The position numbers were made by a program, and so were the translations under genes. Shown here one piece after another: positions 59,483 to 64,000 of a stretch of DNA of 64,000 bases. The notes under the pieces were generated by a model. That model made no database searches, had not been told where the DNA came from, and was given only the letters and a program-made list of their open reading frames with translations. This DNA comes from DATASD01 sp035276765 (GTDB taxonomy: Bacteria > Patescibacteriota > Saccharimonadia > Saccharimonadales > UBA4665), in contig DATELH010000002.1 of assembly GCA_035276765.1 (NCBI GenBank), positions 558,001-622,000 on the forward strand, given 5' to 3'. Position 1 is the first letter of the stretch; each line of letters begins with the position of its first letter.

Positions 59483-60715
59483 TTATGGCTTGATTTTGCG
59501 CCATAAATTATCGACAAAATTTAGTGCTCGGTCGCTTGACTTACCCCGCTCACCGCTGTTTTCTTCAGGCAACAAAAGCATGTCGAGAATCATAAGACCA
59601 GTGGCGGCAGCGAAAGCGGGGTCAGCAACCGTATCCACCAAGCCCGTAACCGCGTGCGGCTTTCCAACTCGGGCAGCCAATTGCAACTTTTCTTTGGCGA
59701 ATTCTGCCATGCCGGGTAGCTTTGAAGTCCCGCCCACAATCACCACACCGCCGGGCAGTTTCCGCGAGCGGTGAATGTGAGTCAACTCTTTATCCACGTA
59801 CTCGAACAATTCTTCCACGCGGGCTTCAGTTATCATAGCCACCTCTTCAGCGTCGAAGAAATGGTCTCTGTCGCGCACGCGCACGCGGAAATCCTTTTTG
59901 GTCTGTTTTTTGTTCAGATTGGCGTGCGTTATTTTTACTGCTTCAGCGATATCGAGATCGGTTTTGAGTCCGATCGCCAAATCGTTAGTAATATACAGCC
60001 CCCCTATTGGCAACACGGCCACATGTTGCACTTCACCATCCTCTAACACGACAAGGTTAGTCGTGCCTGCACCAATATCGAGCAGCACCGTACCCGCTTC
60101 TTTTTGAGCTCGCTCCAATACTGCTTCAGCGGCTGCCAGGCTCGAAAGTGTATGATGGCGCGGTGTCACCTGTGCTTTCTCAAGCGCCATATCAAGATTA
60201 CGTAAGTTCGGCGTTGCCGCCGTGACTATGTGCGTATCTACCTCAAGACGAACACCATGCATCCCCACAGGATCCTTGATGTTATCCTGGCCATCCAAGC
60301 GATAGTTTTTAGCAAAAACCTGGATAATTTCTCGGTTCGAAGGCAGTTGGATGATTGTCGCCGCTTCTTCGACACGCATTCGGTCTTCCGGCGTAATTTC
60401 GCGGTTAGCCGCACTGATTGCGATCACTCCTTTCGAGTTCAGGCCGGTCACGTGCGAACCATTCACATTTACCGTCGCATGACTGATGCGCATTCCCGAA
60501 ACACGTTCGGCCTCTGTAATTGCCTGTACAATCGCCTCAGCTGCGTCCTCGACGTGCACCACAATACCTTTACGCATGCCCAAGTTGGGGGCGCTTCCGT
60601 GGCCAATAATAGAGAGTTTGCCAGTGCTATTTTGGTCGAGCATGCCGACGACACACCGAACGGTGCTGGTGCCGATATCGAGACCAACGTAGCAAGTAGA
60701 AGCTGGATCACGCAT
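59483..60715 (-). CDS. ftsA: Cell division protein FtsA
   Basis: The actin-like protein that ties FtsZ to the membrane, 410 residues. Phosphate 1 (VGLDIGTSTVRCVVG), the 1C domain after residue 85, phosphate 2 (VLLDIGAGTTNLVVLEDG) and the adenosine motif (GGVVIVGGTSKLPG) are present. The C-terminal peptide ALNFVDNLWRKIKP is an amphipathic membrane anchor. The ATG at 60715 lies six bases after TATACT, which fixes the start and suggests a leaderless message. Confidence 0.96.
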   Translation of the reverse strand: MRDPASTCYVGLDIGTSTVRCVVGMLDQNSTGKLSIIGHGSAPNLGMRKGIVVHVEDAAEAIVQAITEAERVSGMRISHATVNVNGSHVTGLNSKGVIAISAANREITPEDRMRVEEAATIIQLPSNREIIQVFAKNYRLDGQDNIKDPVGMHGVRLEVDTHIVTAATPNLRNLDMALEKAQVTPRHHTLSSLAAAEAVLERAQKEAGTVLLDIGAGTTNLVVLEDGEVQHVAVLPIGGLYITNDLAIGLKTDLDIAEAVKITHANLNKKQTKKDFRVRVRDRDHFFDAEEVAMITEARVEELFEYVDKELTHIHRSRKLPGGVVIVGGTSKLPGMAEFAKEKLQLAARVGKPHAVTGLVDTVADPAFAAATGLMILDMLLLPEENSGERGKSSDRALNFVDNLWRKIKP

Positions 60716-60721
60716 GCTGGC

Positions 60722-60727
60722 AGTATA
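60722..60727 (-). promoter_or_regulatory. -10 box (TATACT) of ftsA
   Basis: TATACT six bases before the ATG at 60715, with no ribosome-binding site between. Confidence 0.55.
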
Positions 60728-60772
60728 CCGCTTATAGTTGGGTTCCGGCAAGTCATTGCCGTCTTGATCTGT

Positions 60773-61528
60773 TTATTTAGGTTTCGTTAGGATCTCGGCG
60801 CCATCTTTGGTGACCAAAAGTGTGTGTTCAAATTGCGCCGCCCAACTGCCGTCACGAGTCACGAGCGTCCAACCGTCGTGCAATTGATCGATCTCCGGTC
60901 TACCAAGCGTCGTTATCGGCTCTATAGCAACCGTCATACCCGCTTTCAAAACCGGGCCACGACCCGCCGGGCCATAATTTGGAATTTCAGGATCTTCGTG
61001 CAATTCGTGCCCCACGCCGTGCCCAACCAACTCTTGCACAATTCCTAAGCGATACTGCTTGAGGACGTGCTCAATTGCCGCCGAAATATCACCTACCCGG
61101 CACCCGTCGCGCACCACAGCTATGCCGGCGGCAAGTGCTTTTTCCGTACCATCAAGCAAACGTCTCACATCAGATGAAGGCTTGCCGCCAATACACACGG
61201 TAATGCCGCTATCTGTTACCATGCCCTTGTAGCGCACACCAAAGTCAAAATTCACAACATCACCTTCTTTGAACGGCACGCTCGTCGGGATACTATGCTG
61301 CACTTGTTCATTCACTGAAATACAGATAATATCCGGATAGCCATAGAAACCTTTAAAAACCGGCTCGCCGCCGAGCCTTTTAAGCTCTTTAGCGGCAATC
61401 GCCGACATATCTTTTGGTGTCATGCCCGCCTTTGCCTGCGCGGCCAAAGTTGCAAGAATGGTCGCTAGTATGTGACCACTGTGCCGCATTGCGGTAATTT
61501 CGCTTTCGGTTTTGATAGCGTTTTTCAT
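60773..61528 (-). CDS. map: Methionine aminopeptidase, type I
   Basis: Removes the initiator Met from new proteins. The 251-residue enzyme has the five metal ligands in order: DFGVRYKG (Asp), VTDSG (Asp), GHGVGHELHE (His), AIEPITTL (Glu) and AAQFEHTLLV (Glu). It lacks the N-terminal zinc finger of eukaryotic forms. The ATG at 61528 follows the adk stop closely; a longer frame starts within adk. Part of the rpsU-yqeY-adk-map chain. Confidence 0.95.
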   Translation of the reverse strand: MKNAIKTESEITAMRHSGHILATILATLAAQAKAGMTPKDMSAIAAKELKRLGGEPVFKGFYGYPDIICISVNEQVQHSIPTSVPFKEGDVVNFDFGVRYKGMVTDSGITVCIGGKPSSDVRRLLDGTEKALAAGIAVVRDGCRVGDISAAIEHVLKQYRLGIVQELVGHGVGHELHEDPEIPNYGPAGRGPVLKAGMTVAIEPITTLGRPEIDQLHDGWTLVTRDGSWAAQFEHTLLVTKDGAEILTKPK

Positions 61529-61535
61529 GACGTTA

Positions 61536-62087
61536 TCATGCGCGTTCAAGGTCTTGCGCGTCAATACAATTTAGAATTGCATCGTGGACTTGCCGAGGTG
61601 CCTGCGAGGCATCAATATCGCAAATGCGAACGCCTTCTTTCTTCAAGTGGTCCAGAATGGGCAAAGTTGCAGCCTGATACTCCTCGAACCGCTTGGCAAT
61701 CGCCTCTTCAGTGTCGTCTTGGCGGCCGCGCGCCATAAGACGGTCACGGACTACTTCTTGTGAAGCTACCAAATGAACGACGGCACTCAGGTGAATTCGC
61801 CCCTTATGCACTTGTTCAAGCAACCAATCCACCTGCGGTATGGTGCGAGGAAAACCGTCGAGTACAAATTCTTCCTGCGGGTCAATCAATTCGAACACCT
61901 TGTCGAAAATACGAATCACCTCGCCGTCGCTCAGCAGCTTGCCTTCGAGCATTTCCTGCCGGCGCTTGCCTGTTACCAGCACTCTAAAAATTTCACCGCT
62001 CGAAATCCAGGCGTAGCCATGTTCGTCAGCGAGCAGCTTGCCTTGCATACTTTTGCCGGCACCGGCAACTCCGGTCAAAATAATCAT
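61536..62087 (-). CDS. adk: Adenylate kinase, short form
   Basis: Interconverts AMP, ADP and ATP. The 183-residue P-loop kinase has GVAGAGKS at residues 6-13 (most Adk read GPPGAGKGT), the AMP-binding SSGEIFR and LDGFPRT motifs, and the RGRQDDTEEAIAKRFEEY lid-side block. The LID insertion with its four zinc cysteines is absent, as in short bacterial forms. The altered P-loop leaves some doubt about exact nucleotide choice. The ATG overlaps the yqeY stop by four bases. Confidence 0.88.
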   Translation of the reverse strand: MIILTGVAGAGKSMQGKLLADEHGYAWISSGEIFRVLVTGKRRQEMLEGKLLSDGEVIRIFDKVFELIDPQEEFVLDGFPRTIPQVDWLLEQVHKGRIHLSAVVHLVASQEVVRDRLMARGRQDDTEEAIAKRFEEYQAATLPILDHLKKEGVRICDIDASQAPRQVHDAILNCIDAQDLERA

Positions 62088-62542
62088 GAAGACTGCAGCC
62101 TTTCTTTGACCAACCGCGCGATAACCGCACCGTCCGCCGCCCCCGCCGTCTTTTGCTTGACCGCCCCAATCACTTGGCCCATAGCCACCGGGCCAGTATT
62201 CTCTAGTCCTGTGATAATTTCGTCAATAACTTTTAGAACTTCTGCCTCATCGAGTTGCTTGGGCAGGTATGCTTCAATGATAACTTTTTCAGCTAGCTCC
62301 GCCTCTTGGCGGTCGGCACTCCCCCCCTTGGCATATAGATCGGCACTTTCCTGTCGTTTCTTTGCCTCTTTCGAGAGTAAGGCAATAATTTCTTCGTCTG
62401 GCAGCCCTTGTTCACGCGCGCCTTTAGCTACCTCGGCATACAGAATTACGCTTTTGATGCCACGGAGTACGCGGGCGCGGTCTTTATCACCTGCTAATAA
62501 AGCAGTCTTCAGATCCTGCTCGAGTTGTTGTTTTAGTCTCAC
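62084..62542 (-). CDS. GatB/YqeY domain protein
   Basis: A 152-residue helical protein with the YqeY layout: the helix-rich N-terminus (LKTALLAGDKDRARVLRGIKSVILYAEVAK) and the C-terminal part (AYLPKQLDEAEVLKVIDEII, then PVAMGQVIGAVKQKTAGAADG) shared with the tail of GatB. Its role is unproven but is thought to involve tRNA-dependent processes. The start is a GTG at 62542, set directly against the rpsU stop; rpsU-yqeY is a common pair. Confidence 0.92.
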   Translation of the reverse strand: MRLKQQLEQDLKTALLAGDKDRARVLRGIKSVILYAEVAKGAREQGLPDEEIIALLSKEAKKRQESADLYAKGGSADRQEAELAEKVIIEAYLPKQLDEAEVLKVIDEIITGLENTGPVAMGQVIGAVKQKTAGAADGAVIARLVKERLQSS

Positions 62543-62758
62543 CTATTTTTGGCCGAGCTTAATCTTTTTGATCTTGAGCGCCTTGCGTTCCTGACGGACG
62601 ATTGCTTTAATGCGGCGTTCACGTTTGCTGATTGGCTTCTCGAAATACTGCGCTTGTTTTACAACAGCGATAACACCGGCTTGCTGCACCTTGCGGTTAA
62701 AACGGCGCAAGAGGTTTTCAGCGGATTCTTTTGAGTCTTTACGGGTAACTTGTATCAT
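62543..62758 (-). CDS. rpsU: 30S ribosomal protein S21 (bS21)
   Basis: A 71-residue, very basic bS21 that sits near the 16S 3' end and helps Shine-Dalgarno pairing. It has the SAENLLRRFNRKVQQAGVI core and a Lys/Arg-rich end. It heads the rpsU-yqeY-adk-map chain. A TACAAT box stands ten bases before the ATG, with no clear ribosome-binding site. Confidence 0.94.
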   Translation of the reverse strand: MIQVTRKDSKESAENLLRRFNRKVQQAGVIAVVKQAQYFEKPISKRERRIKAIVRQERKALKIKKIKLGQK

Positions 62759-62807
62759 TTCGTGTTCAATTGTAGAGTAACAGGGCTATTTTTGCAAGTG
62801 TTTACGC

Positions 62808-63116
62808 TTAAACGACTTGCTTTTTTTGGTTGGCACGTTGCGATTTCAGTACAATACTTTGCAACTCTTTAAAAATTGGGAATTGTTTGTTTGTGTGGTA
62901 AATTTTGGTATTCCCTTGCTTTTCGGATATCAAAAACCCTACCTTCTCAAGCCGCTTCAGTTCGCGTTGGATATTGCCGGCATCTTCTTTAATCAACTTT
63001 GCAAGGCCCCGGACATGCGTCTTGAAGTCAGGGTACTTTGCATAGATGACTATGATTTTGCGGCGGACTCGTGAAGTAATAAAAACGTCTAACATAAGCT
63101 TTGTATTGTCATTCAA
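62808..63116 (-). CDS. Small winged-helix DNA-binding protein
   Basis: A 102-residue protein with a winged-helix pattern: VRRKIIVIYAKYPD (helix 1), FKTHVRGLAKLIKEDAGNIQRELKRLEKVGFL (helix-turn-helix) and ISEKQGNTKIYHTN (wing). It resembles ArsR/MarR-like regulators that sense partner state, without metal-binding Cys. It is divergent from priA; the start lies about 18 bases after a TATACT box. Targets unknown; control of the divergent gene or itself is a guess. Confidence 0.75.
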   Translation of the reverse strand: MNDNTKLMLDVFITSRVRRKIIVIYAKYPDFKTHVRGLAKLIKEDAGNIQRELKRLEKVGFLISEKQGNTKIYHTNKQFPIFKELQSIVLKSQRANQKKQVV

Positions 63117-63190
63117 ACAACGTACATAAAAGTATAGCGGGCGGGCGCAAACTTTTCAACATGTTTTTAGGTTTTTATCTACATTAAACC

Positions 63191-63196
63191 TATAAT
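63191..63196 (+). promoter_or_regulatory. -10 box (TATAAT) of priA
   Basis: A perfect TATAAT six bases before the ATG at 63203, with no ribosome-binding site between. Confidence 0.6.
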
Positions 63197-63202
63197 TACA
63201 GC

Positions 63203-64000
63203 ATGTATTACTTTGAAGTTTTGGTGGCAAGCCTCCAGTACCATGGAAGCGAAGCATTGACGTACACTGCCGAAACCATGCTAGCACCAGGGACTATTGT
63301 GCGCGTTCCGCTGCGCATGCAAAAAGTCCTGGGAATCGTGGTGCAGGAGACGCCAAAACCGGACTTTGTCGTTAAACCCATTGCCCAAGTTCTTCCTATC
63401 AAGCCCTTGCCCCCACAAACTTTTGAGTTTATTTCCTGGATTTCCTCTTATTATCCAGCACCACTCGGTGTCATCGTACAGTCATTTTTACCTACGGCGT
63501 TGTTAAATAAACATATTGAGGCGAGCCTTACGCCCTTTGTTCCTTCACCGATTACGCCAAAACTGCCGCCATTAACCGAGGAGCAGAAAATTGCTATCCA
63601 AAAAATCCGTACCCCAGGCATATTCTTACTCCATGGCGAAACTGGCAGCGGGAAAACCCGCGTCTACACAGAGCTCGCAGCGCAGGTGCTTGAGGCGAAG
63701 CAATCCGCGATAATTTTAACACCAGAAATCGGACTGACTTCCCAATTGGCCAACGAATTTCGAACACGTTTCGGTGAGCAAGTGGTGGTCATGCATTCGC
63801 AACTTACAGAGGTGGCGCGTCAAAAAGCATGGCTTCGCATCGCCCAAAGCAAACAGCCACTCGTGGTTATCGGTCCACGCTCTGCCCTGTTTAGTCCCTT
63901 GTCGCATATAGGCCTTATCGTGGTCGACGAAGTGCACGAAAATGCTTATAAACAAGAACAGGCGCCACACTATCACGCTGCGCGTGCCGCCGCTAAGCGA
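63203..64000 (+). CDS. priA: Primosomal replication helicase PriA, 3'-truncated by window edge
   Basis: The first 266 residues of PriA, which restarts stalled replication forks. The N-terminal 3'-end binding domain (YYFEVLVASL, RVPLRMQKVLGIVV) is followed by the helicase core with Walker A GETGSGKTR, motif Ia LTPEIGLTSQL, HSQLT, GPRSALFSP and the Walker B box DEVH (DEEH in most PriA). The frame is open to base 64000, so the gene continues outside. The start is set by the leaderless-type promoter and homology. Confidence 0.93.
   Translation, partial: MYYFEVLVASLQYHGSEALTYTAETMLAPGTIVRVPLRMQKVLGIVVQETPKPDFVVKPIAQVLPIKPLPPQTFEFISWISSYYPAPLGVIVQSFLPTALLNKHIEASLTPFVPSPITPKLPPLTEEQKIAIQKIRTPGIFLLHGETGSGKTRVYTELAAQVLEAKQSAIILTPEIGLTSQLANEFRTRFGEQVVVMHSQLTEVARQKAWLRIAQSKQPLVVIGPRSALFSPLSHIGLIVVDEVHENAYKQEQAPHYHAARAAAKR

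Noticed and set aside
1..64000. Alternative genetic code with UGA as an amino acid
   Set aside because: Genes end in TGA (for example prfA), and RF2 with its SPF motif is present.
1..64000. tRNA, rRNA, tmRNA or insertion-sequence elements
   Set aside because: No TPsiC-like GTTCGA with matching acceptor stem, no rRNA core and no transposase was recognised by eye in the gaps. A covariance-model search would be needed to exclude small RNAs fully.

Overview
The window looks like a chromosome segment of a Patescibacteria (CPR) bacterium, most likely Candidatus Saccharibacteria (TM7). The grounds are the dense core-gene packing at about 50 % GC, a reduced set of non-core genes, a single-membrane style envelope (FtsEX with a CHAP hydrolase, LCP protein, an LPXTG-type surface protein), zinc-free bL31, short ProRS and a B12-dependent ribonucleotide reductase. 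UGA is a normal stop: prfB with its SPF motif is present and prfA itself ends in TGA. This argues against the UGA-recoding Gracilibacteria and Absconditabacteria. The phylum call is inference; no 16S or tRNA gene was seen.

Layout. 1-8.9 kb: small repair and accessory genes, all on the minus strand (AlkD with a frameshift, glyS, recO, an apparently degenerate kinase/receiver pair, xseAB, a flippase-like membrane protein). 9-10.5 kb, plus strand: a THUMP-type RNA methyltransferase and rpmA. 10.5-23 kb, minus strand: a receiver protein, pyrG, CtpA protease, CHAP hydrolase, ftsX-ftsE, a 36-residue small gene with its own promoter and terminator, prfB, an M16 peptidase and secA. 23-32.5 kb, mixed: hpf, serS, a stand-alone Cas4-like nuclease, a secreted protein, an RNA uracil methyltransferase, a HAD phosphatase, a divergent heliorhodopsin, msrA, DUF427, an LPXTG surface protein and an alpha/beta hydrolase. 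32.5-41.2 kb, minus strand: lysS, greA, proS, CPBP protease, rseP, uppS, frr, tsf, rpsB. 42-44.3 kb, plus strand: rpmE, prfA, prmC. 44.3-50.7 kb: htrA, a membrane protein, an LCP enzyme, lepB, parB-parA, rplU. 50.7-54 kb: a large inverted repeat, then ileS behind a T-box leader. 54-62.8 kb: a thioredoxin-like protein, nrdJ, nrdR, ftsZ, ftsA, map, adk, yqeY, rpsU. 62.8-64 kb: a small winged-helix regulator and the start of priA.

How it works together. Most genes serve translation, envelope growth and division. Division functions are spread over two blocks (ftsEX with a probable partner hydrolase; ftsA-ftsZ). Secretion and surface maturation are represented by SecA, LepB, RseP, HtrA, CtpA and the sortase-type substrate.

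The observations most worth a second look are: (1) a heliorhodopsin that keeps the retinal lysine but has lost the usual counterion glutamate and nearby histidines; (2) a T-box with a very short Stem I in front of ileS; (3) many start codons only 6-9 bases after a TATAAT-like box, which suggests widespread leaderless transcription; (4) a kinase/receiver pair lacking both phosphorylation residues; (5) the 36-residue small gene; and (6) a 25-bp inverted repeat between ileS and rplU. No gene-free stretch exceeds 300 bases. No rRNA, tRNA, CRISPR array, insertion sequence or prophage was recognised.
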